Positions 35,024 through 46,793 of a stretch of 64,000 bases of DNA are shown piece by piece. Under the pieces are notes generated by a model. The model was given only the letters and a program-made list of their open reading frames with translations. It had not been told where the DNA came from and did no database searches. Source of the stretch: Drosophila pseudoobscura. Taxonomy: Eukaryota > Arthropoda > Insecta > Diptera > Drosophilidae. The stretch covers positions 7,130,001 to 7,194,000 of the forward strand of contig NC_046680.1 in assembly GCF_009870125.1 (NCBI RefSeq), read 5' to 3'. The position numbers and the translations under genes were made by a program. Every line of letters begins with the position of its first letter. The first letter of the stretch is position 1.

Positions 35024-36268
35024 ATGTCTACTCCCAGTCAAAGGCTAGACGAGCCACTTCCGTGGAATCTTATGTCCTCGCCAGAGGCGTTCAAGTACCT
35101 TGAGTACGCCATGATCTTAATGGGATGGACACCGCCACAAGAAGGATGGAAACCCTTCAGAATAATACTGACGATTGTCATTAGTTTTTGGTGGATTCTC
35201 TACGTTCCAATCGGAGTCTTCATCACTTTTGAAGATGATTATCATGAGACTCAATATGTGGCGCTACCACAAGATCAAGGAGCTCCTTGGCCGCATGGAC
35301 AAGCGTTGCATCAACATCACGGAGCGCCTGGAGGTGCACCGCTGGGTGGCACGATGCAACATTGTCTATCCCATCTACCAGTTTATGTACACCGCCTATA
35401 CGCTATCGACTTTTTTCACGGCAATCTTTTCGGGAGTGCTGCCATTTCACCTCTACAATCCATTCATTGATTGGCGCGAGAGCACAATGAATCTTTGGAT
35501 AGCTTCAGTGCTGGAATTAATACCCATGAACGGCATAGTTAGTCAAACATATATGATGGATGTGTTTCCCCTTCTGTACGGTCTGATTCTACGGTGCCAC
35601 GTAAAGCTCCTCAGGCAGAGAATCGAGAACCTTTGCTCGGACCCTCGTAAGAGTGATGATGAAAACAATGAGGATCTTATGTTTTGTATCAAGGATCACA
35701 AACTTATTCTTGAGTATAAATTTAAGGTAAATCAATTGAATTCTTAAGTGATTGCCCTCTGAATTCCCCAATAGATACGTCTCTGTAATGCGTCCTGTGA
35801 TCGAAACTATCATCTTTGTGCAATTCCTGCTTATCGGTCTGCTCCTGGGGATAACCATGCTCAATCTTTTCTTCTTTGCCGACTTCTGGGCAAAGTTGGC
35901 TATAGCGGCGTATATAAATGGCCTGATTATTCAGACATTTCCCTTCTGCTTCACATGTGACCTCTTGAAGGATGACTGTGAGTCCTTGGCCTTCGCCATA
36001 TTTCACTCCCACTGGAAGAGCTCAAGTCGTAGATATAAATCTTCGTTGATTTACTTCCTGCACAATGCCCAGATGCCGATCTCTTTCACCGCCGGATCTA
36101 TATTCCCCATAGGCTTGAACACCAACATCACCGTAAGGAAATGAGATACTTAACAATTCTTCGACTCTGATTGACTCAAAATTTCCTTTACAGGTTGCCA
36201 AGCTGGCCTTTTCGGTGGTTACATTTGTGCAGCAGCTGAATATAGCTGACAAACTAAGGAAGGAATAG
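35024..36268 (+). pseudogene. odorant receptor array copy 2, broken by two deletions
   Basis: Relative to copies 1, 3 and 4, a 45-base deletion (junction 35050/35051) removes the preferred start codon. An 80-base deletion (junction 35230/35231, with CTTT microhomology) removes part of the second membrane segment and shifts the frame. The rest is intact: exon 1 to 35713, exon 2 35775-36132, exon 3 36194-36268. The upstream ATG at 35024 is in frame across the first deletion but not the second. Apart from the deletions it resembles copies 3 and 4 more than copy 1 (Pro, His, Met, Asn at diagnostic sites). No full receptor can be made without repair of the frame. Confidence 0.9.
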
Positions 36269-36587
36269 GGTTACAAAAACGAAATACGAATATTTATCAA
36301 ATATATCAAATATCAATACAATATATCAATCAAATATCTGAAACAATATGTTGTTGGTACCCCAAAAAGGCATAGGGCGCGACTCTCCTCATACCCAATA
36401 TTCAGTCAGTATATATTGTTATGATTTATTTAACCCTTAAGCAATATGACTGCCGTGGCTATATCGACTCGGAAATTGATGTTAATCAATAATTTGTATA
36501 CCTTATGGCTTCCATCTGGTTGGTGCATCTACACAAACCTAATAAGCCCCTATATTCTGTGAGTACCGGGCATAAAAAAAAAAAACT

Positions 36588-36849
36588 TCATAAGTGCCAC
36601 GTTTCAACTTTATTCAAGACAGACACAGGAGAAGACATAGAGATTGGGCTGTTCACGGTTATTAGCCCTGATTGGGATCCAATATGCACAGCATTGTCAC
36701 GGGATCTGTTACACAATCTGAAAGTTAGTTCTTTTATTAAAATTATTCTCCGACGTACACTTGGATTACCCGCCTCCAGCTACAGCGCCAGTCCAGACAG
36801 CCAGCATCAGTGCCAGAACGGTCAGGAGAGAAATTTTCATGTTGTACAT
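36588..36849 (-). CDS. candidate small secreted-peptide gene, array copy 2
   Basis: Same layout as copy 1: ATG at 36840 (alternative 36849), signal peptide MKISLLTVLALMLAVWTG, acceptor CTTTCAG and AATAAA at 36609-36614. Here the first donor of copy 1 is GCGGGT, so only the GTAATC donor has a canonical GT. The two-Cys short frame would need a rare GC donor. Whether the product survives is open. Confidence 0.45.
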
Positions 36850-37730
36850 GTTGTCGTCGCCGAGATTCCACAACAAATGATCTGTTCTTAGCAGTATAAT
36901 GAAAACAAAATATTTCCAACGGTGATCGAGGGCAATAATATTTGAATCGAGTGCGCTAGTCCAGATCTCCCCAGTCCCCTTAAATCACTCGCACGCTCTC
37001 TTCGTTACAGTTCGTTTTCCAGAAGAAAATTCATTAGCAATTGGGACCTATGTATGTATATTTCAGTGCTGTTGTGTGCGTAGACAGCAAGAAAAATTGA
37101 AAAGAATGGTTATGGTATTGGTGCCGATCGCTGTTACACGAAGTGTATTTGAGCGGCAGCGCAAAAGCACCGTCTTTTCCTGTGCCCCTTTATCTTTTCC
37201 CCTATTTATTGATAGGGCCGTGTCGACCCCCGTTCTAAATAGAATTATGAAATTATTCTACTTACATGCTGATATTTGCCAAAACATCCACGTTTATTCA
37301 ACGACGAGAAACCACTTAGTTTCGAACCCGTCATCACATGAAAGACTAATTAAACACAATAACTCCATGGTAGATAGAGCTAACAGCCAGCTCCCAATAA
37401 TATTATTTTCTTATTATCTTCGAATAATGTAGAATATTAAGTCAGGAAAATGGGAATTTCGATTTAGAAAACGCGTTGCAAGTATTTATTGAATCAAGAA
37501 TTCAGTAAGCAAAAGACACAAAGTTGCAAAACCACTGGTCTCCAATTATTATTATGCGTGAAATGCGTGGGAAGAGTTACACATTTGTCAGGGAAATGCA
37601 TTGAGCTTCAAGGGTGGCAGGAAAGGCGATATATGTAGCCCAGTGTTCAAGGAGGTGGTATAAATACAGACATTTTGCCATGTCTACTCCCAGTCAAAGG
37701 CTAGACGTATACAATCACCATCGAAACGCA

Positions 37731-39049
37731 ATGCTGATTAACTTGTTGAAAGAGCCACTTCCGTGGAATCTTATGTCCTCGCCAGAGGCGTTCAAGTACC
37801 TTGAGTACGCCATGATCTTAATGGGATGGACACCGCCACAAGAAGGATGGAAACCCTTCAGAATAATACTGACGATTGTCATTAGTTTTTGGTGGATTCT
37901 CTACGTTCCAATCGGAGTCTTCATCACTTTTTTCGTGGAGTTGAAAACCTTATCTCCAAGTGAAGCGCTGTCAGTGCTGCAGGTCGGAAACAACGCAGGG
38001 GGGTTTCCTTTGAAGATGATTATCATGAGACTCAATATGTGGCGCTACCACAAGATCAAGGAGCTCCTTGGCCGCATGGACAAGCGTTGCATCAACATCA
38101 CGGAGCGCCTGGAGGTGCACCGCTGGGTGGCACGATGCAACATTGTCTATCCCATCTACCAGTTTATGTACACCGCCTATACGCTATCGACTTTTTTCAC
38201 GGCAATCTTTTCGGGAGTGCTGCCATTTCACCTCTACAATCCATTCATTGATTGGCGCGAGAGCACAATGAATCTTTGGATAGCTTCAGTGCTGGAATTA
38301 ATACCCATGAACGGCATAGTTAGTCAAACATATATGATGGATGTGTTTCCCCTTCTGTACGGTCTGATTCTACGGTGCCACGTAAAGCTCCTCAGGCAGA
38401 GAATCGAGAACCTTTGCTCGGACCCTCGTAAGAGTGATGATGAAAACAATGAGGATCTTATGTTTTGTATCAAGGATCACAAACTTATTCTTGAGTATAA
38501 ATTTAAGGTAAATCAATTGAATTCTTAAGTGATTGCCCTCTGAATTCCCCAATAGATACGTCTCTGTAATGCGTCCTGTGATCGAAACTATCATCTTTGT
38601 GCAATTCCTGCTTATCGGTCTGCTCCTGGGGATAACCATGCTCAATCTTTTCTTCTTTGCCGACTTCTGGGCAAAGTTGGCTATAGCGGCGTATATAAAT
38701 GGCCTGATTATTCAGACATTTCCCTTCTGCTTCACATGTGACCTCTTGAAGGATGACTGTGAGTCCTTGGCCTTCGCCATATTTCACTCCCACTGGAAGA
38801 GCTCAAGTCGTAGATATAAATCTTCGTTGATTTACTTCCTGCACAATGCCCAGATGCCGATCTCTTTCACCGCCGGATCTATATTCCCCATAGGCTTGAA
38901 CACCAACATCACCGTAAGGAAATGAGATACTTAACAATTCTTCGACTCTGATTGACTCAAAATTTCCTTTACAGGTTGCCAAGCTGGCCTTTTCGGTGGT
39001 TACATTTGTGCAGCAGCTGAATATAGCTGACAAACTAAGGAAGGAATAG
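37731..39049 (+). CDS. odorant receptor, Or42b/Or59b-like, array copy 3
   Basis: Exons 37731-38494, 38556-38913 and 38975-39049 (TAG) give 398 residues. Donor and acceptor sites and phases (2, 0) are as in copy 1. TATAAATA at 37659 is the likely TATA box. Its predicted protein is identical to copy 4 in all parts I compared, and differs from copy 1 at about six positions (for example Asn for Ile before AGGFP, Pro for Leu in YPIYQ, His for Arg in FHLYNP, Asn for Lys in GLNTN). Start choice and family evidence are as for copy 1. It should act as a ligand-tuned partner of Orco at the dendrite membrane. Very recent duplication or gene conversion explains the identity with copy 4. Confidence 0.92.
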
Positions 39050-39363
39050 GGTTACAAAAACGAAATACGAATATTTATCAAATATATCAAATATCAATAC
39101 AATATATCAATCAAATATCTGAAACAATATGTTGTTGGTACCCCAAAAAGGCATAGGGCGCGACTCTCCTCATACCCAATATTCAGTCAGTATATATTGT
39201 TATGATTTATTTAACCCTTAAGCAATATGACTGCCGTGGCTATATCGACTCGGAAATTGATGTTAATCAATAATTTGTATACCTTATGGCTTCCATCTGG
39301 TTGGTGCATCTACACAAACCTAATAAGCCCCTATATTCTGTGAGTACCGGGCATAAAAAAAAA

Positions 39364-40486
39364 CGAGGGGGAACGTTGTGAGTTGCTGCGGACACCGCAA
39401 CTCTACAGTTATACCCGATACTAAGTCAGTATGGCTCTCCTCCGGCAGACGCCGCTAATATTAAACGACACGACAAAGAGTGCGTGCGAGAGAGACAGAA
39501 AATCAGTCTGAGCGTGACGTAACGCGCTGCGTAGCCACTGCAAATTGATTTGTTTCCTTTCGCTATAAAAATGATCTGATCTGATCCAGATTCAGCAATC
39601 TGATAGATATGGTCGGTATCTATGATTCTGCGTTTTTAGTTTTCTCAAATCTGCAATATTGTGGATGCAACAGATTTTCGTCCTTTGTGGGGGCGGAAGG
39701 GGGTGTGGCGAAATTTTGAGATATACGTTTTATAGTGAGATCTAACAGAAGTGCGGATACCAAATTTGGTTACTCTAGCTTTAATAGTCTCTGAGATTTG
39801 TGAATATCCCAAGATTTGCATCCTTTGCGGGGGCGGAAGGGGGTGTGGCGAAATTTTGAAACAAACTCGTCTCGGTCCGATATATTAGGAGTGTGGATAC
39901 CAAATTTGGTTGCTCTAGCTTTTATAGTCTCTGAGATCTAGGCGCTAATGTTTTACTCTAAGCAAAGCTGCCTATGCTACGTGTGTGTTAGAGAGAGACA
40001 GGGCGAGAAAAAATGAAATTGTTTTCTTGATGCTGGCTATATTAGTAATACGATCCAATTCAGATTCTGCAGTCTAAAAGATATGGTCATTCTCTACGAT
40101 TCTGCGTTTTTGGTTTTCTTGTATCTTTAAAATTGTGGATGCCACAGATTTTCGCCCTTTGTGGGGGCGGAGGTGGGCGGGGCAAAGTTTTGAAATATTT
40201 TTGTAGCAGTGACATATCACAGAAGTCTGGATCCAAAACATCGTTGCTCTAGCTCTTATAGTCTTTGAGCATTAGGCGCTGAAGGGGACGGACAGACGGA
40301 CAGACGGACAGACGGACAGACGGACGGACGGACAGACAGACAGGGCTCAATCGACTCGGCTATTGATGCTGATCAAGAATATATATACTTTATAGGGTCG
40401 GAAACGATTCCTTCTGGACGTTACACACATCCACTTTTACCACAAATCTAATATACCCCAATACTCATTTTGAGTATCGGGTATAA
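39364..40486. mobile_element. DINE-1/mini-me-type Helentron, unit 3
   Basis: This 1123-base insertion lies at the end of the older degenerate copy. Near its left end is ATACCCGATACTAAGTCAG and at its right end GAGTATCGGGTATAAAA, so ATACCCGATAC and GTATCGGGTAT are inverted. Near the right end is a GACA/GACG microsatellite (about 40288-40343), then CTCGGCTATTGATGCTGATC. These traits fit the DINE-1/mini-me family, non-autonomous Helitron-like elements. No target duplication is seen, as expected. Units 1 and 2 lack it. Confidence 0.8.
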
Positions 40487-40491
40487 AAACT

Positions 40492-40753
40492 TCATAAGTG
40501 CCACGTTTCAACTTTATTCAAGACAGACACAGGAGAAGACATAGAGATTGGGCTGTTCACGGTTATTAGCCCTGATTGGGATCCAATATGCACAGCATTG
40601 TCACGGGATCTGTTACACAATCTGAAAGTTAGTTCTTTTATTAAAATTATTCTCCGACGTACACTTGGATTACCCGCCTCCAGCTACAGCGCCAGTCCAG
40701 ACAGCCAGCATCAGTGCCAGAACGGTCAGGAGAGAAATTTTCATGTTGTACAT
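40492..40753 (-). CDS. candidate small secreted-peptide gene, array copy 3
   Basis: ATG at 40744 (alternative 40753) opens the same signal peptide as copy 2. The GTAATC donor, CTTTCAG acceptor and AATAAA are kept. The young DINE-1 element ends immediately 3' of it, which may affect its transcript end. The same two reading alternatives apply. Confidence 0.45.
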
Positions 40754-41634
40754 GTTGTCGTCGCCGAGATTCCACAACAAATGATCTGTTCTTATCAGTA
40801 TAATGAAAACAAAATATTTCCAGCGGTGATCGAGGGCAATAATATTTGAGTCGAGTGCGCTAGTCCAGATCTCCCCAGTCCCCTTAAATCACTCGCACGC
40901 TCTCTTAGTTACAGTTCGTTTTCCAGAAGAAAATTCATTAGCAATTGGGACCTATGTATGTATATTTCAGTGCTGTTGTGTGCGTAGACAGCAAGAAAAA
41001 TTGAAAAGAATGGTTATGGTATTGGTGCCGATCGCTGTTACACGAAGTGTATTTGAGCGGCAGCGCAAAAGCACCGTCTTTTCCTGTGCCCCTTTATCTT
41101 TTCCCCTATTTATTGATAGGGCCGTGTCGACCCCCGTTCTAAATAGAATTATGAAATTATTCTACTTACATGCTGATATTTGCCAAAACATCCACGTTTA
41201 TTCAACGACGAGAAACCACTTAGTTTCGAACCCGTCATCACATGAAAGACTAATTAAACACAATAACTCCATGGTAGATAGAGCTAACAGCCAGCTCCCA
41301 ATAATATTATTTTCTTATTATCTTCGAATAATGTAGAATATTAAGTCAGGAAAATGGGAATTTCGATTTAGAAAACGCGTTGCAAGTATTTATTGAATCA
41401 AGAATTCAGTAAGCAAAAGACACAAAGTTGCAAAACCACTGGTCTCCAATTATTATTATGCGTGAAATGCGTGGGAAGAGTTACACATTTGTCAGGGAAA
41501 TGCATTGAGCTTCAAGGGTGGCAGGAAAGGCGATATATGTAGCCCAGTGTTCAAGGAGGTGGTATAAATACAGACATTTTGCCATGTCTACTCCCAGTCA
41601 AAGGCTAGACGTATACAATCACCATCGAAACGCA

Positions 41635-42953
41635 ATGCTGATTAACTTGTTGAAAGAGCCACTTCCGTGGAATCTTATGTCCTCGCCAGAGGCGTTCAAG
41701 TACCTTGAGTACGCCATGATCTTAATGGGATGGACACCGCCACAAGAAGGATGGAAACCCTTCAGAATAATACTGACGATTGTCATTAGTTTTTGGTGGA
41801 TTCTCTACGTTCCAATCGGAGTCTTCATCACTTTTTTCGTGGAGTTGAAAACCTTATCTCCAAGTGAAGCGCTGTCAGTGCTGCAGGTCGGAAACAACGC
41901 AGGGGGGTTTCCTTTGAAGATGATTATCATGAGACTCAATATGTGGCGCTACCACAAGATCAAGGAGCTCCTTGGCCGCATGGACAAGCGTTGCATCAAC
42001 ATCACGGAGCGCCTGGAGGTGCACCGCTGGGTGGCACGATGCAACATTGTCTATCCCATCTACCAGTTTATGTACACCGCCTATACGCTATCGACTTTTT
42101 TCACGGCAATCTTTTCGGGAGTGCTGCCATTTCACCTCTACAATCCATTCATTGATTGGCGCGAGAGCACAATGAATCTTTGGATAGCTTCAGTGCTGGA
42201 ATTAATACCCATGAACGGCATAGTTAGTCAAACATATATGATGGATGTGTTTCCCCTTCTGTACGGTCTGATTCTACGGTGCCACGTAAAGCTCCTCAGG
42301 CAGAGAATCGAGAACCTTTGCTCGGACCCTCGTAAGAGTGATGATGAAAACAATGAGGATCTTATGTTTTGTATCAAGGATCACAAACTTATTCTTGAGT
42401 ATAAATTTAAGGTAAATCAATTGAATTCTTAAGTGATTGCCCTCTGAATTCCCCAATAGATACGTCTCTGTAATGCGTCCTGTGATCGAAACTATCATCT
42501 TTGTGCAATTCCTGCTTATCGGTCTGCTCCTGGGGATAACCATGCTCAATCTTTTCTTCTTTGCCGACTTCTGGGCAAAGTTGGCTATAGCGGCGTATAT
42601 AAATGGCCTGATTATTCAGACATTTCCCTTCTGCTTCACATGTGACCTCTTGAAGGATGACTGTGAGTCCTTGGCCTTCGCCATATTTCACTCCCACTGG
42701 AAGAGCTCAAGTCGTAGATATAAATCTTCGTTGATTTACTTCCTGCACAATGCCCAGATGCCGATCTCTTTCACCGCCGGATCTATATTCCCCATAGGCT
42801 TGAACACCAACATCACCGTAAGGAAATGAGATACTTAACAATTCTTCGACTCTGATTGACTCAAAATTTCCTTTACAGGTTGCCAAGCTGGCCTTTTCGG
42901 TGGTTACATTTGTGCAGCAGCTGAATATAGCTGACAAACTAAGGAAGGAATAG
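41635..42953 (+). CDS. odorant receptor, Or42b/Or59b-like, array copy 4
   Basis: Exons 41635-42398, 42460-42817 and 42879-42953 (TAG) give 398 residues. The TATA box is at 41563-41570. The frame is intact and the protein appears identical to copy 3, including all splice sites, so it is the youngest duplicate pair of the array. Membrane topology and C-terminal family motif are as in copy 1. With no protein difference from copy 3, any distinct role would have to come from expression. Confidence 0.92.
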
Positions 42954-43258
42954 GGTTACAAAAACGAAATACGAATATTTATCAAATATATCAAATATCA
43001 ATACAATATATCAATCAAATATCTGAAACAATATGTTGTTGGTACCCCAAAAAGGCATAGGGCGCGACTCTCCTCATACCCAATATTCAGTCAGTATATA
43101 TTGTTATGATTTATTTAACCCTTAAGCAATATGACTGCCGTGGCTCGGAAATTGATGTTAATCAATAATTTGTATACCTTATGGCTTCCATCTGGTTGGT
43201 GCATCTACACAAACCTAATAAGCCCCTATATTCTGTGAGTACCGGGCATAAAAAAAAA

Positions 43259-44366
43259 CGAGGGGGAACGTTGTGAGTTGCTGCGGACACCGCAACTCTA
43301 CAGTTATACCCGATACTAAGTCAGTATGGCTCTCCTCCGGCAGACGCCGCTAATATTAAACGACACGACAAAGAGTGCGTGCGAGAGAGACAGAAAATCA
43401 GTCTGAGCGTGACGTAACGCGCTGCGTAGCCACTGCAAATTGATTTGTTTCCTTTCGCTATAAAAATGATCAGATCTGATCAGCAATCTGATAGATATGG
43501 TCGGTATCTATGATTCTGCGTTTTTAGTTTTCTCAAATCTGCAATATTGTGGATGCAACAGATTTTCGTCCTTTGTGGGGGCGGAAGGGGGTGTGGCGAA
43601 ATTTTGAGATATACGTTTTATAGTGAGATCTAACAGAAGTGCGGATACCAAATTTGGTTACTCTAGCTTTAATAGTCTCTGAGATTTGTGAATATCCCAA
43701 GATTTGCATCCTTTGCGGGGGCGGAAGGGGGTGTGGCGAAATTTTGAAACAAACTCGTCTCGGTCCGATATATTAGGAGTGTGGATACCAAATTTGGTTG
43801 CTCTAGCTTTTATAGTCTCTGAGATCTAGGCGCTAATGTTTTACTCTAAGCAAAGCTGCCTATGCTACGTGTGTGTTAGAGAGAGACAGGGCGAGAAAAA
43901 ATGAAATTGTTTTCTTGATGCTGGCTATATTAGTAATACGATCCAATTCAGATTCTGCAGTCTAAAAGATATGGTCATTCTCTACGATTCTGCGTTTTTG
44001 GTTTTCTTGTATCTTTAAAATTGTGGATGCCACAGATTTTCGCCCTTTGTGGGGGCGGAGGTGGGCGGGGCAAAGTTTTGAAATATTTTTGTAGCAGTGA
44101 CATATCACAGAAGTCTGGATCCAAAACATCGTTGCTCTAGCTCTTATAGTCTTTGAGCATTAGGCGCTGAAGGGGACGGACAGACGGACAGACGGACAGA
44201 CGGACGGACGGACAGACAGACAGGGCTCAATCGACTCGGCTATTGATGCTGATCAAGAATATATATACTTTATAGGGTCGGAAACGATTCCTTCTGGACG
44301 TTACACACATCCACTTTTACCACAAATCTAATATACCCCAATACTCATTTTGAGTATCGGGTATAA
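43259..44366. mobile_element. DINE-1/mini-me-type Helentron, unit 4
   Basis: Same insertion point and sequence as the unit 3 copy, about 1108 bases. It is shorter by a small deletion near 43475 and one fewer GACG repeat. Because both sit at the same site, the insertion came before the duplication that made units 3 and 4. Confidence 0.8.
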
Positions 44367-44371
44367 AAACT

Positions 44372-44633
44372 TCATAAGTGCCACGTTTCAACTTTATTCA
44401 AGACAGACACAGGAGAAGACATAGAGATTGGGCTGTTCACGGTTATTAGCCCTGATTGGGATCCAATATGCACAGCATTGTCACGGGATCTGTTACACAA
44501 TCTGAAAGTTAGTTCTTTTATTAAAATTATTCTCCGACGTACACTTGGATTACCCGCCTCCAGCTACAGCGCCAGTCCAGACAGCCAGCATCAGTGCCAG
44601 AACGGTCAGGAGAGAAATTTTCATGTTGTACAT
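44372..44633 (-). CDS. candidate small secreted-peptide gene, array copy 4
   Basis: ATG at 44624 (alternative 44633) with the same signal peptide, GTAATC donor, CTTTCAG acceptor and AATAAA as copies 2 and 3. It lies between the DINE-1 element and the unit tail. Confidence 0.45.
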
Positions 44634-44990
44634 GTTGTCGTCGCCGAGATTCCACAACAAATGATCTGTTCTTATCAGTATAATGAAAACAAAATATTTC
44701 CAGCGGTGATCGAGGGCAATAATATTTGAGTCGAGTGCGCTAGTCCAGATCTCCCCAGTCCCCTTAAATCACTCGCACGCTCTCTTCGTTACAGTTCGTT
44801 TTCCAGAAGAAAATTCATTAGCAATTGGGACCTATGTATGTATATTTCAGTGCTGTTGTGTGCGTAGACAGCAAGAAAAATTGAAAAGAATGGTTATGGT
44901 ATTGGTGCCGATCGCTGTTACACGAAGTGTATTTGAGCGGCAGCGCAAAAGCACCGTCTTTTCCTGTGCCCCTTTATCTTTTCCCCTATT

Positions 44991-46335
44991 TGTTGCATGC
45001 GAAGATATCGATAGGCGAGACCCTAGAAGCGCTGAGAGGAAGGTATTTTTTTGAACAGAGTGGCAGGGCCAAAATTTAAGGGGAAAGGTTAGCGAAGAGT
45101 GGCCACCTGGTCCTGGAGAGTTAGAGTTCCGCGCGCTCTCCGGAGCCGTTGTGAGAGGATTTCCGATCTCAGCCCATAACGGAGTCCCGAAGCCAACTCA
45201 CCCACACCCAAAAGAAAAGAGAGCCGCCAGCAGCCCGAATCAGGCCATGCCCTTGAACCTAGTTCAAGGGCGATAGAAGAGAGAGCCATGGGGATCGGCA
45301 GCCGGGAGCATTAAACAGAACATCCAAGAGGGGGTTCAGAAAGAAAAATTCCCGCAACGGAGGAGCATGCGCGCCGGGCACAGTGACTTAGCGATTTTTT
45401 TGTGTTCTGAAAGAAAAAGTGAGTGGGATGAGGATGGAGTAGTGGCCATCACCCTGCAAAAAAATGAATAAAAGATAAATAAATGTGATTCCAGGGGATC
45501 CAGATCAGGGAAAGACCAGGAACCAGGACCAGGAAGCATAAGAGTGAGTCCGCTCCAAAGGGGGAGTAAAGAAACCCCTAATTTATTTTTTTTTGTTGGC
45601 CGTAGGGAATAGGTCACAGCTCCGCCACCCTGGCTTGTTTTTCCTGCTGGTCTCGAAGGATCAGACCTGGCCACGTAGTGCGGGACCCTCGCCCACTTAG
45701 GGAGAAGAAAAAAAGCACATCAACTTATTTACTCCCATTAATTATTTTTGTTAGACGTCTCTAGTTATAAGTATATGTAATTTAAGTCCGTCCATATTTA
45801 TTATATATATGTAACCTATTTATTTATATTTATTATATTATTTATTCCTATTAATCTAATTATTTATTAACCGCCAGTAGTACTAAGATGAGGGGGGGAT
45901 GAATAGGCAGGCCTAGTTTAGAAATGATATCGTGTGAAAATAGGAAATGAAGTGAAGATTATAACGAAGAAATGAATTGTTAAGCGTTTCGTATGGGGGG
46001 AAGAGGAGCCACAGCAACGAGAGGGTAAGGCTTTTGCCAATGGCAGGGAGATCCGGAACGTGTGATTCAGATCTCAGGTAGGGTGGGTGCGTCGGGGGGG
46101 TAAAACATCGACACCTCGTCCTGGTCCAAGTCTGTGTTGAGGGAAGACTGTAATGTTGTTTGTCGAGTAGAGTCCGTTTTTTTCAGTTTTTTTTTGTCGG
46201 TTATTTTTGTTGTTTCATTTTGTTCGAGATGTCCAATCAGTTGGTTGTTGTGCGACCTGAGGGCTTGGGAAGTATCCAGCCCTGGGATGACTGGCTAGCC
46301 GGCCTTGCCCCAAAGAAAAACAAAGGTTCGTAACA
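44991..46335. mobile_element. solo-LTR-like insertion, 1345 bases, in array unit 4
   Basis: The insertion splits the unit tail within CCCCTATTTATTGAT. It begins TGTTGCATGC, ends TTCGTAACA and is flanked by TATT (44987-44990 and 46336-46339). TG..CA ends and a 4-base duplication indicate a Ty3/gypsy LTR. There is no gag or pol. The internal motif AGGTAGGGTGGG near 46076 resembles one in the complete element's LTR. It is a different family from the unit 1 insertion. Confidence 0.8.
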
Positions 46336-46535
46336 TATTTATTGATAGGGCCGTGTCGACCCCCGTTCTAAATAGAATTATGAAATTATTCTACTTACAT
46401 GCTGATATTTGCCAAAACATCCACGTTTATTCAACGACGAGAAACCACTTAGTTTCGAACCCGTCATCACATGAAAGACTAATTAAACACAATAACTCCA
46501 TGGTAGATAGAGCTAAGAACCAGCTCCCAATAATA

Positions 46536-46793
46536 TTTATGCAGCGTAAACATATTTACAACCTTTTGTCTTAGTACACAACGCAATTGAAACAAACGGC
46601 AGTCACGCGCCGATCGGCCGATAAAACCGATAAAGTCGATTTCGATACGTGCAATCAGCTGATATGAAAAATGAAGCGCTAACCAACACTGGACTTGCGT
46701 TATTCCACTTTTCTGCGGACGACAACAAAAAAAACGAACTTTGATAAACAAAATTAGTTTATGAGCAAAGCAAACTAAATTACACTCTACACA
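46536..46793. promoter_or_regulatory. Vps51 upstream region
   Basis: This short gap between the array end and the Vps51 start has ATCGG/CGATA-like repeats (CGATCGGCCGATAAAACCGATAAAGTCGATTTCGATACG region, 46601-46650) and no TATA box, as for a housekeeping promoter. Confidence 0.4.

Noticed and set aside
40288-40343. GACA/GACG repeat considered as a CRISPR-like or satellite array
   Set aside because: It is the known kind of internal microsatellite of DINE-1/mini-me elements and has no spacers.
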